In this document: positions 37,906 to 51,019 of the stretch, in pieces
Numbering within the stretch: the stretch's first letter is position 1
Layout of the letters: each line of letters starts with the position of its first letter
From: Trochalopteron elliotii
Lineage: Eukaryota > Chordata > Aves > Passeriformes > Leiothrichidae
Direction: 5' to 3'
Length of the DNA stretch: 64,000 nucleotides
Assembly: GCA_024734555.1 (NCBI GenBank)
Contig: JANPWX010000159.1
Location: 104,300-168,299, forward strand
Notes under the pieces: generated by a model
Database searches by the model: none
Seen by the model: only the letters and a program-made list of their open reading frames with translations
Told to the model about the DNA's origin: nothing
Translations under genes and position numbers: made by a program

Positions 37906-39419
37906 CACTTGTGGTTGGGTTTTTTTTATTTTTTTTCAGGTTTGCTTTTTAGAGAAATAACAACGTCACAGCCCCTCCCTGGCATTTGGGTTCCCTGGCT
38001 CAGACCAGACACTGATAGGAAATACACACGGTCCCCCTTAAAGTGATTTCCATCTAATGCTGCATGAAGTTCACATCAGGCCGGGAGCTTGGGGGTATTT
38101 CCACAACAGGGGAAATTGTGAGAAGCCACTTTCCTCTCTAAAAGAGAAGAGAAAAACTCACAAGAACCCACCCAGAAGTGTGACGACACCTTGGAGAGTC
38201 GCACATCTCTGCTCTCCCACTGGCACAGGGATGAGGGGTCACCCATGATGGGATTCCTCCAGGAATGTTTGGATTTGCATTCACTTGCCTTATGCTGCAC
38301 AACAGTCCTTGCTGTAGAGTCTGGGGTTATTTATCTGAAGCCACCCTGAAGGTCCATGTGAGGTGTTTTTAAGGGGATTTTTTGTTTCTGAACCCACCAT
38401 GGCTCAGATTATTGGCAGGACAGAGCAGAGGTATTGAGAGGACTTGTTTTGCCTCCTTCCCCGTCCAAACCTGTTCCTTTTTTACCTTTCCATCAGGACA
38501 GGCAGATGTTTCCTGCAGCAAGACCCCAGAGGGTGCAGGTAAGAGAGAAACCCCTTAAAATGAGTCAAAAGACACCCACACGAAAGGAAATAGCTCCGTG
38601 TCAGCGCCGATCTCTGAATCTCTCCTGAGAGTGCAGAGGATGGAACCAGAGAGAAAAATTATGACTGTCTTGCCCCCTCTGCCCCCACCATGTGCTCTTT
38701 GAGAACTGATAATGAAAGAAACAAATGACTGAACCCCAGTGAGGCAGCTGGGCCCAGCCCCACTCGGTGCCTGCTGAGCTCCAAGGGCTGGGGCAGCGCC
38801 AGGGCACGGAAAGGCACCTGCAGCTGCTGAGCACAGCAGGAGCCTGGTTCACACTGACACCTCCTGCCTTCTGACACAGCCCAGGGGAGGAGAAACCCTG
38901 TCCAGCCTGTGCTCCCCAAGATAAGCACCCATTCCCCAGCAGCCCCACAGTCCCAGTGTGGGGGAGCAGTGAACTCCCCGTGCGTGGGCCTGGCAGGAGC
39001 TGATAAATCTCGTCCTGACCCAGACAATCTTTCATGTCGCGTTACCAGCGTGGGAGAGGAGCCTCAGAAAGGCCATAAAATCTCCCCTGTACATCCACGC
39101 ACCCAAAAGTGCCCGTCCTGCCTCACTGACAAGATCAGAAAGCCACAGGAGACACAAATGACAGCACGGAAAGGGGGTTGGTGTGGGGAGGAAGGAGGAG
39201 GAGGATGAGATCAGGTCCAGGATGTCACGTGAGAAATGAGCAATAGCTGCTCTCTGCAGCAGCAGTCCCACAGAGCTGAGGGGCTGCCAGGGGAGGGAGG
39301 CAGGAAAAGGTTTGGTTTGCAGAGAGGTCCCTGCGAGCTCTGCTCACGCCCTGGCGTGTGGGGCAGAATGCAAATGACATGGATGAGTCTCCTTGAGGTG
39401 CCCACTGCAGCTCTCCTAC

Positions 39420-39473
39420 CTTGTCTGCCGAGTCCTCCAGGTCCTTCTCTATCCAAGTGATGTCAGATTTTGC
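39420..39473 (-). CDS. RPS6KA1: RPS6KA1 alternative upstream exon 3a (long N-terminal form)
   Basis: A 54-nt exon, phase 0/0, encoding AKSDITWIEKDLEDSADK, with acceptor ccacag and donor AAG|GTAGGAG. Joined to the common exon it reads ...[12 protein letters not shown], the arrangement I recall for chicken RSK1. Adding exons 2a and 3a (33 aa) to the 698 common residues leaves room for a first exon of about 21 aa if the total equals the roughly 752 aa I remember for the chicken protein. The acidic peptide has no recognised domain. From memory, human isoforms lack this segment. Confidence 0.88.
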
Positions 39474-41327
39474 CTGTGGGACAAAAAACAAATGTCAGCA
39501 CAGAGGGGCTGTGATTCTCTGCTAAAGTTTTCCCAAAGAATGTGTTCAGCAAGACCAGGTGAGCTGTTCACAGCCCCTGTGGGTGTCTCAGCAGCCAGTG
39601 CTCCTCAGGATGTGATTCTGAGCTGTGTGGTGGCTCCAGAAGAGCAGTTGGAGCCGGGTCCCAGTAAATAAATTTATATTGATTTGATTTGATAAACTCA
39701 GGGTAACCTGGAGGTGGGACAGGAGCTAGGGAGAGGGAGAAGAGAAGGAAAAGCCAGCCCTGAGGGGAGGGAGGAGCTGCATGAGAACAGTGAGATTAGA
39801 GCTGAGAATTAACTGATTTTGAGCTCCAGAAGGATGGAATGAGATCAGAGGGGCTCCTGCAGTCACCTCTTCCCCTTCCTCCCCTGCACTTGCAGGGGGA
39901 GCAGCTGGAGAGGGTGACTGTCCCACTGCTCCAGGAGCAGCAGGGTGACAAATCTGCCAGAGCCACAACTGGGCTCAACAACAACTTCCTGGGCAAAAAG
40001 TGATCACAAGACCCTCAGCAGCCCCTGCCCCAGGGATCCCTCCCACCCACCAGAAAAACAGCTCCATCCTGGCTCCTTCAGAGAAGGCCCCAGCCCCTGT
40101 TTGGGGTGGGATGGGAGCATTGGATTCCCACAGGCACGGATCTCTGCAGGGCCAGCACTCCTTGCTCCTGGGGGCTCCCAGCACCTGCTGTCACCCACAA
40201 CCTCCAGAGAGGCATTTTCCACAGATTCCTGCTCTGCTGGGAGATGGGATGGGCTTCTCCTGGGAAATAAAAGCCCAGGAGGATGCTCCAGTCAGAGGAG
40301 GAGACAAGTTCTGAACCTCCCTGTGCCGCCTTCACAGGGCACAGAGAGCTGAGTCACCCCAGAGCAGGGCTGGGGACAGACCAACAGGGGCTTTTCCCAA
40401 GTTCTAATTACAAGTCCTGTTTTCTACTTTCCCCTTTTTTTGAGGGAGGATTTTACAAGCCAGAAGCCAAGAGACAGGTTTGTTTTTGCTCGCGTTTTGT
40501 CACTTTGCCGGTTGAGACCGTCACATCTAAATGCAAGAAAAAAAACCCGCCCTGCAAAAGCTCGAAACAGATTCTTCTCTTGGCATTTTGCTTCCTATTC
40601 ATCAACAACTAACCAGAAGCTGTTTTAATTTCTGTTGCTTCAACACATGCTCTGGTCCCAAAACACTCCCAAAATCTGGCAGCACCTAGGAAAGACACTT
40701 CTTAGAAAGCAGACATACCCTCCAAAATGCCTTTTCCAAAAGAGTGCTTAATTAAACCTGGATAAGGTCTGGCTCTCTAGGATCAGGAATTCCCTGATTC
40801 TTGTGTCCTGCAGGAGGGACAGAGCCCAGCACCACAGACAGAGCAGGTATTTATCAGACACTTGCCTCCTGGATCCTTGGCTTGCTGCGGAAGAGGAGCC
40901 TCAGCATCTCCAAAGCTTTGGGCTGTTATCCTCCCATCCTTCCCCAGCTGGATCCTGAGCCCAGAGCCCAGAGCAGCACCCGGAGCAGCAGAGAGCCCCG
41001 GTGCCGTGGTTGTGTCACTGGGATGTATTTTGGGAGTTTCACTGAAAGGAAGCGGCGGTTTCGTGTGGGGAAATGCCTTTGTGTGGCCGCGGCTGCACAA
41101 TGCAGCGGCCAGACCAGAACACTGGGAGGCTTTACGGGTGCTTAGGGGTGGAAAGAGCCATCAGCAAATCCCAGCGGCCTTTTCAGGAGGATCAGTTCAG
41201 TCCCCCGTGTCACACACATGAAAACAGGCACAGAAAGAGCAATTTTAGGCACTGCTGGAGGCAGCAATGAGCAACTGAAAGTCTCACTGTTTCTTACTCA
41301 AAATTTCTCTGTCCCTGCTCAGCAGCA

Positions 41328-41680
41328 CAAATGCTGATCCAGCAGGGATGCTCTCCAGGGAAAGGGCCAGGAGGGGAGCAGCAGCTTCTGGATCAGCACA
41401 GGAGTAATGTGGACTTCCTGGAGAAAGACATGAAGATGTTCCAGGGCCTGGAGCCCCTCTGTTCTGGAGCCAGGCTGGGAGACCTGGGGGTGCTCACCTG
41501 GAGAAGGCTCCAGGGAGAGCTCAGAGCCCCTTGCAGTGCCTAAAGGAAAGCTGGGGACAGTTTTTAACAGGGCCTGTTGTGATAGGACAAGGAGTGATGG
41601 TTTTATGCTAAAAGAGGGGAGATTTAGGTCAGATAAAGGGAAGAAGTCTGTACAACAGGCTGGTAAAACCCATGCCTGAA
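41328..41680 (+). mobile_element. CR1 LINE fragment, ORF2-end/3' UTR portion
   Basis: TCCTGGAGAAAGACATGAAG, GAGACCTGGGGGTGCTCACC and TGTTGTGATAGGACAAGGAG are the CR1 blocks just upstream of the 3' UTR. Truncated at both ends. About 160 bp further on lies an inverted CR1 copy. Confidence 0.85.
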
Positions 41681-41837
41681 AGCAGCTGCTCTCCTGAGGG
41701 AACTGGGAGTGCACATGTGCCTCCCCATTTTCCTTGCACAGAAAAATTGGGAGAGAACTGGATCAGAATGACCTGGCTGAAAACTTCCCTCTCACTCCCT
41801 GTGTCTGCACTGCCTGACTTGGCCATTCCCATCTCTG

Positions 41838-42060
41838 TCCCTGTTGGGAGGGATCTCAAAGCCCATCCCATCCCACCCCCTGCCATGGGCAGGGACACCT
41901 CCCACTGTCCCAGGGTGCTCCAAGCCCTGTCCAGCCTGGCCTTGGGCACTGCCAGGGATCCAGGGGCAGCCACAGCCTTCTCTGGGCACCCTGTGCCAGG
42001 GCCTGCCCACCCTCACAGGGAACAATTTCTTCTTATATCTGATCTAATTCTCTCCTCTTT
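41838..42060 (-). mobile_element. CR1 LINE 3'-end fragment, inverted relative to the preceding copy
   Basis: GCCATGGGCAGGGACACCTC through GGCAGCCACAGCCTTCTCTG to AGGGAACAATTTCTTCTTAT. Antisense 3' UTR, overlapping about 50 bp of the CR1 consensus with the copy at 41328-41680. Confidence 0.94.
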
Positions 42061-45000
42061 TATCTTAAAAACTTTCTCCCTTCACCTGTCACTGTGTGCT
42101 GTGTGAAAGAGGTGACCCTGTCTGTGGGGTGGTGGCTCAGATGCTGCACTGCAGTGTGACCTCTGTGGCTGTAAACTCTGTGTGAACCTGCTGCCAGGGG
42201 CACCTCAGCCCTGGGAAAGATGATCCCCAAATCCAGCACTGCCAGACACAAACGGCTCCCAGTGCTCACATTAAAGGTCCTGTAATCCAATTCTGGGGAG
42301 GACCAACCTCCAGCCATTCCCAGCATCAGCCCCATAAAACAGGACACTGGCTGGCCCCACAGATTTCAATCAGAATATCCTTTGCCTCTGCCAGGATCCA
42401 GTTACCCCCTGAGTTCCAGGAGGGAAGGATCAGGCTTCCACAAACAGGAAGGTGATGGTGTGAGGAACTGCTCCTGGAGGAGGGACAGCAGCTGGCACAG
42501 CCACAGCTTCCCAAGGGATGTCTTGGCAAAGGGTTCAGCTGCTGCCCAGGAAGGACTGGATGAAGACAACCTCAGACTCCTCCTTCCCTGAGTGTCAGCA
42601 TGGGGAAAGAATGTGGAAGTTTCACACTCCTGAACTTTTCCATGGAGTTATTTTATGTGACCTAGCACGAGGTGCTGCAGCTCTGCAGAGGAAGAGGCTG
42701 AAGTTTGTGGAGAGCAAGGGCTGCTCTGTCTGGAACTTTTTTTTCAAGTAGTGGTTCTCAAAAAGGGGAACAAAGCAAGCAAAAAAACCTCCCCAGTCAC
42801 TGCCTGCCTTCCTGCAAAGGCCTTTTTTGGGCAGGGCTGGCCCTTGGCCTCATTTGCAGAAAAAGAATTGGCCAGAACCTCCTACTTTTGACTGTACTTC
42901 TGTGGTGGATCCTCTTCAGTGCTCCTGGGAGCCCCCAGCCTGGGAAATGCTGTGGGACACTGAGCAGAGACATGGCCCAGGCTGGGGAGGGAAGGGCTCA
43001 GCTTGGGGCACCTGTGCCTTGGGGCCATGGACTCTGTTAAAAGAAGAGGAAGATTCTTGGAGCAATCCAAGAGGATGTGCAGGCAGAGAGAGGCTTCCTG
43101 AGCCCTTTAACTCCCACTGAACCCTTTGCTGACAGACAAAAGCCTCGGGGACACTGGGGCCCAGCAGGAAGGGACACGGCGGGGTGGCTCTGAAGGTGGA
43201 AGTCCTGCACAAAGTCACTGCTACAGCCCGGGAACACCGCGGACCGCGGCACGGGAACCTCCCAAGGAGGGATGAGGACGGGGGCGGGTCCCTGGCAGGA
43301 GGTTTGCAGGGAGGGATTACTGGGAGGGAGCAGGGCTGCACGTCCCACCCCGCACCATCTCCAAGGACTGGTATTGGTCCCCTGAAAAACAAAACCAACC
43401 AAAAATGGGAAAGGGAGGAGAAAACCAGAGGACACAGCTGGGCCTCTGCCCTGTGGGGGTAACGTGGTGCCCAGAAATCCTCACATTCTCCAATCATCAA
43501 AGCCCTCGTGCCCAAACCCTTACACAGGCACGGCAGCTGAAGAAGGGAATGACCAGCTCCATCCTGGCACGGAAAACGTCAGGAGCCTCCCCACACATGG
43601 CTCAAACAAAAGCCTGACTCCTGGAAACACTCTGCCATCCTCCTGGGGGCAATTCCTCCCCACTCACAGAGGGAACCAAACTGTGTAAAATGAACCTGGT
43701 GACTCCTGGGAAGGACTCTGCTGCTCCTCCAGTGATCCTGGCTCCCCTCAATGGGGTTACAGCAAATCCCTGAAGAGGGAACACTGCCACGGGATGGGCA
43801 GTGTGACACTGGCACCCCTCGAGCACGTTCCAGCAGGTGGCACTCGGAGCATCTTCAGTGCCCAAAACGTGTTTCTCCTCTGAACGGGACAGGGGGGAGC
43901 CCAAAGCCCATTTCATAAACACCCAGGTCATAAACACCTCCCTGGGAAGATTCAGCACCCCCTGAAACAGAGGGATCTTGGCAATTATGAAGGGATGTGG
44001 GGTTTTCTCAAGCAAAGCCTGAGGATGAGGAAGGGAGAAGGCAGATGGTGGCTCACACAGCTGAGCCCCTGTCCTTGTGTTTCACGACATCCTTTTTGAT
44101 CTGCTCAGTTTTTAACCAACTCGTTTCACAGGGAAACCAAAATGTCTGCTTTATGTCAGGGGGCTTAGGTCGGTTTTGGGATGGAGAGAGCAGAGAGGCT
44201 CCAGCACAGGCTCCCCTCACACTCCCAGGGCTCCTCCTGCTCCTGGCTCTATCCAGGGCAAGGTTGGCAGCAGATCCTCAAAGCTTCTTAAAAAAAAAAA
44301 AATAATTAATACAATTTCTCCACCCTTTCCAGGCACCACAAGCTGCAACTGGCCAGGGTCAGCTGACAATGAGCTGTCTGGGCTAAAGACACGAGCTCAG
44401 GCAAAAGATGTTCCCAAACTCCACAGAGATCTCCCGATGGCTCCGGGGCTGCTGCAGTTCCTGAGCTGTGAGAGGAGCACGGGGAGCCAGCAGAACTTTG
44501 CACCCAATGAAACGTGACACTGGGGGGGTGGAAACACCTTTAACAGCCAGGAGATAAGGAATTACTCAGTTCTGCAGCTTCTACAGAGCAAATCAGCCTC
44601 CAGTGCAAGAGCACAGGATGCAGCCTCCCCTTCCTGCACACACCTGCCAGCAGGGAGGAAAGCTCTGCTCTCAGCAAATTCCCATCAGCTCGTGCTTTGA
44701 TGGTGCTAAAACCAGGGGACCCCGTCCCAGGCTGCTCCAAACACAGAATCCCACTCTGAGGAACCTGCAGTAAAGCCCCACCTTCCATCAGGGCACAGGG
44801 CAGTTCTGCTGCTTGCAGTAGAAAAGCTGAACACTTTTTCTAGCTGGATTATAAAATACAACACTGGTTTCACAACAAGAACCAAGACTTGTTTGCTGCC
44901 CTTGGAGTAATCGTGGGATGTGGAAACTATTCTGTATCACAGGAACGCTGGAATTCCACACTCCTCCCACAGCACCAGGCTACCCTCCCCCTGCAAGGCA

Positions 45001-45380
45001 CACAAAACATGGTCTCAGGACCTGGAAAAGCCTTTGCTTGGTACCTGCCAGGGTTGTTCTGTGCAGGTGGGGAGAACCCAGCTCTCTCCCACCCTCTGAG
45101 AAGGTCACACGTGCAGGACACACTGAGAGAAAATGGATTGTCACGTTTGGGGGGTGGCTGTGAATTGCAGCAGGGTTGAAAACAAAAAAACCCTGTCCAA
45201 AACACACCCCGAGCTGTGCATTACCAACACCCCAGTGAGAGCACACAGGATGAGTGCTGGAGCAAAGCTCTATTTCATCTTTGAATGTTCATAAAACTGC
45301 AGATGCAGCCAGCAGCCACCCCCTCCATGGCTCAGCTGCTCCGTGTGCCAGGGACAGGACCACAGCATGGCAATCACCTC

Positions 45381-45500
45381 CATCCCCTTCCCAAAGATGG
45401 ACATCATACCCATCCCCTTCCCAAAGATGGAGATCACCTCCATCCCCTCCCCAAAACATGGAGATTACATCCATCCCCTTCCCAAAGATGGACATCACAC
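45381..45500. repeat. 30-bp tandem repeat, 4 copies
   Basis: Copies start at 45381, 45411, 45441 and 45472 with core CATCCCCTTCCCAAAGATGG followed by A(C/G)ATCA. It lies in the long intron between exons 2a and 3a. Confidence 0.92.
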
Positions 45501-48500
45501 CACAGGGATTGCAGCCACCCCCCACACTGGGAATACCATGTTTTGTCCTGTTCCCCTCAGATGCTGTTTTTAAGGAGCTTTTTTCTCCTCACTCTGTCCC
45601 TGTGGAGACCCCAGGGGTCCCCTCTTGGATCCCAAAGATGACCAGGGACCCCAGTGCTGGTGCAGAGCCATCACCTCCCCTGTGACATGTCATGGCACAT
45701 CCCCAATTCCCAGGGTGTCCATTAAACCCACCTCTCTGACAGGAGGGGATCAGTTCAGCCACATCTCAGGATCACAGAGTGTCCTCAGCCCTCTCAGCAT
45801 CCCCAGGGCAGCTCTGTCCTCACCCAGCCTTCAGGCACAAACTGGGATAAACACTCTCCTTCCCTGTGTCCAAAGGGGGGACCTTTCCCAGCTGTGCTCC
45901 CCAGGACTGCCAAGGGAAGGACCTGGATTTCACACTGCAGCTGGGAAACCCTTCGAGCCTCAGAGCTGCAATGAGATCAGCAGAAGCTGTTGCAATGCCT
46001 CTGCTCCCACTGCTGGGAGGCTGCCCCAGGCACACACAGGGGATTTCCTAAGGGAGAAGGAAAAGGGCTCCAGGCAAGGCAGGAATTCTTGGATAGCTGG
46101 GACTCCCCTCCCTGGATGGTCCTCACCCCGTGGCAGCCCTGGCAGGCAGCACAGTGCAACCAGAGAGAAAACAGCTTTTGTAGCTTTACCTGGAGCTATG
46201 GAAGGGATTTACTGCTCATGTCCAAACCAGGCTTCACTTCCAAATAAAGCTGAGACTGGTGAAGCTGCAGGAGCTTCAAGCAGATTTGCCTGTGTGTTCA
46301 GGGAGAATCCCAATCAGCATCTTGGCCAGCAAACCCAGCCCAGGGCACTCCAAGCTCCCAGTTGCTGGGGTGGATGACCCAGTGACCCAAACCCACTCTG
46401 GCCTCTTCAAAAATCAAATGTGAATGAGTTCTTTGGGGTCCTCTCCCGTGCCAGCCCTCACCACTGCCCCCTCCAAGCACAACACACAGTAACAGATTTT
46501 CAGGGTTTTCTTTCCTTCAATAAAAGAGGCTTTCTGGAGACAGAACATGAGGCAGCCTCTATGAACTCACCAGGGGGATGGAAATGGCAGAGAAGAAACT
46601 GGAGTGGTTTGGATGGGTTGGGGACCATGTGGGAGGGCTGCTGGAGCAGACTCTGCTGCATTCCTCGTGTGCAAGTCCTGTAAGCTGACCCCTCTTCAAT
46701 TATTCATTAGTCTGCAGCTCATCAGAGACTCTGCTCCTCAAACAGGCATTTATTTGTGTTTTTTAAGAGCTCAGAAGCTGCTGTTCACCATAGCCCAGCC
46801 CTGCCAAGGACACAGAGCAAAGGCTCTGCCAGGAACAGGCCAGGCAGCTGTCAGGCACTGCTGGAGCTGCAAACCCACTTAATTCCTTCAGCTGACAAGG
46901 CAGAGCAGCCAGTTTGAACTCAGAGCTTTACCAGTGACAGGCTGGAAAAGCCAAATGTTAAGAGTGGCCAAAGCTGCTGCCCAGTCCCTGCAGTGTCAGG
47001 GAAGTTTCCAGGCAGCACCACAGCACACTGGAGATGTTCTGCTCCCACCTCCTGCCCAGCCACGGGGGCCAGTCTGGCCAGAACACCAGCCTGGGAGCAC
47101 AGGAGAGGGACAGTGGGCTGAGAAGGGATTTGCTGAGGGATTTACCTGCTCCTTCCCACAACTCCACAGCTCTCCAGGTCCTGGAGGAACCAGCAGCAGC
47201 TGTGCAAACACAGAGCAGAGCACTCACTTGTTTGTTTTGAAACCCTTCACGTTAAGAGGCTGTGATTAGTGGTGTCCAGCACTGACCAGGATCACACACT
47301 GGATGTGGGTCCTGTCCTGCTCTCAGCCTGGAGCACCTCCTGCCTGGTGTCTGTGGCAGAGCACAGCCCTTGCTCCAGTCTCAAAGGTCCCTTTTATGGT
47401 ACAGAGCTGGGAGAGCTCAGTTCTTCCCTTCCCAGTTCTCCCTGTGCTCTGTGATTATCACCCCAGAACAAACTGATCAGCACCCTCAGCCCGTTCCCCA
47501 GAGAGAGTGTGGGCACACTCAGCACTGCAATTCCACTCCTCTGCTCTTCATGATGAAGTGATTTCACTAATTGGGTGTTGTACTTCCATGTATAATTCCT
47601 CATGCTTGGCACCTTCAGGGAGCACAGGCTCACCCCTCAGCCAAGCTGGCTGCAGAGCAGGCTGAAAAACCCCAATTATGAGAGTTTCCATTCTTCCACT
47701 GAATTCAGTTGCTGTTCCCCAGCTGAACAAGGACCAGTTTCACCCAACCTGGCAATTAAAATTTGGAGAATACAGGAGAGAACAAGGTTCTGTACCCAGA
47801 GAGGCTTTTAACCACCACCACCAAAGAGAATGAGAAAGAAATCCATCCTTGTACCCATCCTGCAGCCTGGTGTTAGGGATGTGGCCATGATTAACCCTGT
47901 TTTCAGTGCAAATTCAAGACACAGCCTCGTCCCATCCCCTGTGAACATTGACTCTTCCCCAGCACAAGGATCTTGCAGACATTCCCAAGGAAAACACAGT
48001 GAGGAATGGGGCCTGCAGGGACTTGTGCACCACAACCGTTCTTGAAAGGCAGAAAACACAAGAGGTGGTGAAATGCACCAGCTGTCCTTGGTAGGAAGCT
48101 GAGCTGGAGCTACAAAAGCAGCAAGAAAGTACCAGAACAGGGCCAGCCTGGCCCCAAACACCCCCTTGCTGCCCCTGCAGTGACCCCGTCCTCGTGTTTC
48201 AGGTGAGACGGCAATGGAGGCACCACACTCCATCAATCCCACGGCACCAACTGTGAACTCCCTGACTCTTTTGAGGAACTCCTGGATTTCCTCCTTTTCA
48301 GAGAGCCTTTGCTCATGGCCCAGGCACATGAGGGCTGTGCTTTGGCAGCATCCTGCTGCCAGGGCCAGGGAGGGACAGGGCGGCCGCGTGGGCGTTGAGT
48401 AATCGCCGCTGTCGCCGCTTCAGGTTATTTTTAGCAGAGATCACAGAAAGAGCTGCAAAAGGACAGCACAAACCTGGGAAAAAGGTGCCTCTTCCCCTTG

Positions 48501-50540
48501 CAGCTCTCCACACACGGCACAGGAGGGTGTGGGAGGGAGCCTGAGCAACTTCAATGTGAGAATAGTCACCTCCCATGGTGACGGCCACTTGCTTCTCCTG
48601 CTGGAGGGAGAGCCAGAGCCAGGAGCTGCTGCTGCTCTCTAACCACAGGGAGAACTGAAACTCACGGATATTCTGGGTGCTGCCTGTTCCCCCATCTGCA
48701 GCATCTCAGGGCAGAGCCTGCCCTCAAGTTGAAGGTATGTGTTTACAGGAGGGATTTCATTTGTGCTGGTAGCAAACATACCTTGTACAAACTTGGAAAA
48801 CGCCACCGAGGTTATTTCAGGAGAGTGCAGCAGAGCTTTGGGTGCTCCAAAGTTACCCAAAATGGGATTGTCAGACACTGCTCACAGACATTTTGGCCAT
48901 GGGGCCTCAGGAAAGTGGAAAACAGGACACCTGCAGCAGCACAGGGCTCTTGTGGCTTCCCTGCCCTGGGATGTTGGAGAACTTGCCCACTGCTCTGCTC
49001 CAGCTTGGGCTGCATGTCCATGTCCCACAGAGCAACAAAGGGAACCTCAAGTGCTTTTTGGACTCTGTCTCATGATCTTTCTGTGGAATGGCTACCTACA
49101 GATGGAATCAGCCAAGGTTTGTCTGAGTGATGTCCTTCAAAGAGAAAAAAATCCTAAATGATTTTTAAAGCAACATCCATCAGCCTCATTTAGGGAAGGA
49201 CAGTTCAGCCAAGTGTTTGAAGATGAAAGAGGCAAAGTCTCAAACCTTAGAAACCCAGCTGGAATCCAACCAGGAGACACAGATTCCTTTTTTTCCCATG
49301 CCAGAAATGCAGGCACAGTGAAGAGTCATAAACCCACTGTTCTCAGGGGAGGGAAGTGCAAATTTCATTGACCTGAATTCATCTGACCCCAAGATTTATT
49401 TGCAAGGCACTGAAGAAGTGCCAGGGCAGCTCCAGAGTGGGACAGAGAGGCAGGACAGGTGGGAGAGATGCACTGGCACTGCTAGAAATCCACAAACGTC
49501 CCAGGGAAAAAAAAAACTGGATGAAATGTTGACAACTGGGGTTTAGGTTTAAATGTCTTTTGCTAAAAATACAAAGTAACCAGCTGGAAAAACAACCCAA
49601 CAAGCCCCCAGAGCCTTGGGCAGGGCGATGATTCAGAGGGGGAAGCTGCCACAGGGCCCTCACTGAGGGTACAGAACTCCTGACAACCTGCCCGGGGCAA
49701 ATCCAATGTGTTGTGTCATTCTCCACGGTCAGAGCGTGGCTGCATCAGGAAAGGAAATCCTGAAGGGATTATGATTTATGATTTCACAGTACTGACATGG
49801 CTCTTCTGCTCTGCTCTGAGTGCAGGACAGAGGAATGGGCACAATCAGGAAATGCCCATGGTGACAGCATCGTGCTGGTCCTGCACCTGGGGAGGGCTCA
49901 CAGCAGACAAATCAAGTCCTTCCACACCACACTGCTCATGTGTGGAGCAGGGTGAGCTTTAGGTGTCTCAAGAAGGACTAGCAGGTTCAGATCCCTGCCC
50001 AAAACACAGCAGACAGCAGCTCAGTTCTTTCTGTCATTCCCAGCTGATGCTAATGGGGATGCAAAGGGCAACTTGGCAGAAGTGGAGCTTCTCCCAGCCC
50101 CACCAAGGCAAGAGAATAAACAGATACCAGACTCTCAGCAAGGGCAGCTGTGCCAAAACCATCAAATACTCTTGTACTTCTCATCCCAGCTGGCAAGATC
50201 ACACCCCAGAGAAAGGCATAAACACAGCACCGAAACCCCCCAGGGGTTCTCACTTCTCACCCTCGGCCACAGCCTCCACTCCAGCTCCTTTGTGCTGGGC
50301 TGAGGGGGCCCTCTGGAAAACCTTCCAGGCACGTTTGGATGACCAAAGGGACAGGAAGACAGGGGTTTATCTTTCCTCTACCCCATCTGCAGTCCCTGGC
50401 ACTCCCACGTGCACTCCTGCAGATTTACAGAGCAGCAGCTTTGCAGGGTTTAAAAATAACCGTCCCCATCCCGCTGGGAGTCAGCTCACACCCCCCACGC
50501 TCACAGGGACTCACAGACATAACCCCGGGGCATTTTTTAC

Positions 50541-50585
50541 CTTGGATGGAGGATTCCCACCTTCTTCTGGAGCTGCCTGTCCGTT
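50541..50585 (-). CDS. RPS6KA1: RPS6KA1 alternative upstream exon 2a (long N-terminal form)
   Basis: A 45-nt exon, phase 0 at both ends, encoding NGQAAPEEGGNPPSK. The acceptor is cttcctttgcag and the donor AAG|GTAAAA. The peptide matches the N-terminal segment I remember for chicken RSK1, which follows the MPLAQL-type first exon, and resembles the ENGQ segment of human isoform a. It splices in frame to 39420-39473. It is non-catalytic and variable among RSKs. It is too short for ORF calling and was found by reading the minus strand for splice-flanked peptides. Confidence 0.85.
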
Positions 50586-51019
50586 CTGCAAAGGAAGAGA
50601 ACCTGCTGTTAGCACATGCTTGGCATGGGATTGTTCCTCATGGCCCTCACAAAAGCTGGTGGCTTTGGGAGCCCCTCACGTGGGACAAACAGGGCAGGGT
50701 GGCACTCTGGACATGGCACAAGGTGGCTGAACATTTCCCCATACACCAGACTCTTGTCTTTTATCTTGTTTAAAAGAAAGTCTCTTGCCCAGAGTCTCTC
50801 CACACTTCCCCCAAATGAAATTGGGGGTCCTAATCCACCCAATATTGTTTGTGGGGTGAACAGCCCCAGCGAGGATCCCTGGGGTGGTTGGTGCAGATCC
50901 TCCCGGGCACCACGCTGCTCCATCCCACCCCTCCTGCACCACTCTGTGGCTGCTGCTGGGGACTGCTGGCAGCGGCAGGAAGAGTTAACCACTGTGCCGT
51001 GACATCGGCTTTAATTGGA

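Larger units (their letters stand above)
39474..50540. other. RPS6KA1 long-form intron between exons 2a and 3a
   Basis: About 11 kb carrying two CR1 fragments and a 30-bp tandem repeat. The long open frames on either strand (for example 45625-46377 and 47808-48329) lack recognisable protein similarity and paired splice sites and are treated as chance in GC-rich sequence. Confidence 0.6.

Noticed and set aside
45625..46377. 250-codon open frame on the plus strand
   Set aside because: No recognisable domain, low-complexity Ser/Pro-rich composition, no paired splice sites, lies in an intron of the long RPS6KA1 form; expected by chance in GC-rich DNA.
47808..48329. Minus-strand frame containing a plausible-looking helical stretch (EKEEIQEFLKRVREF)
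   Set aside because: Looked like an exon at 48190-48330, but I could not find a matching acceptor/donor pair or a family, and the rest of the frame is low quality.
49963..50730. 255-codon open frame on the plus strand
   Set aside because: It runs antisense across RPS6KA1 exon 2a, has no recognisable domain and no conserved features; a shadow frame.
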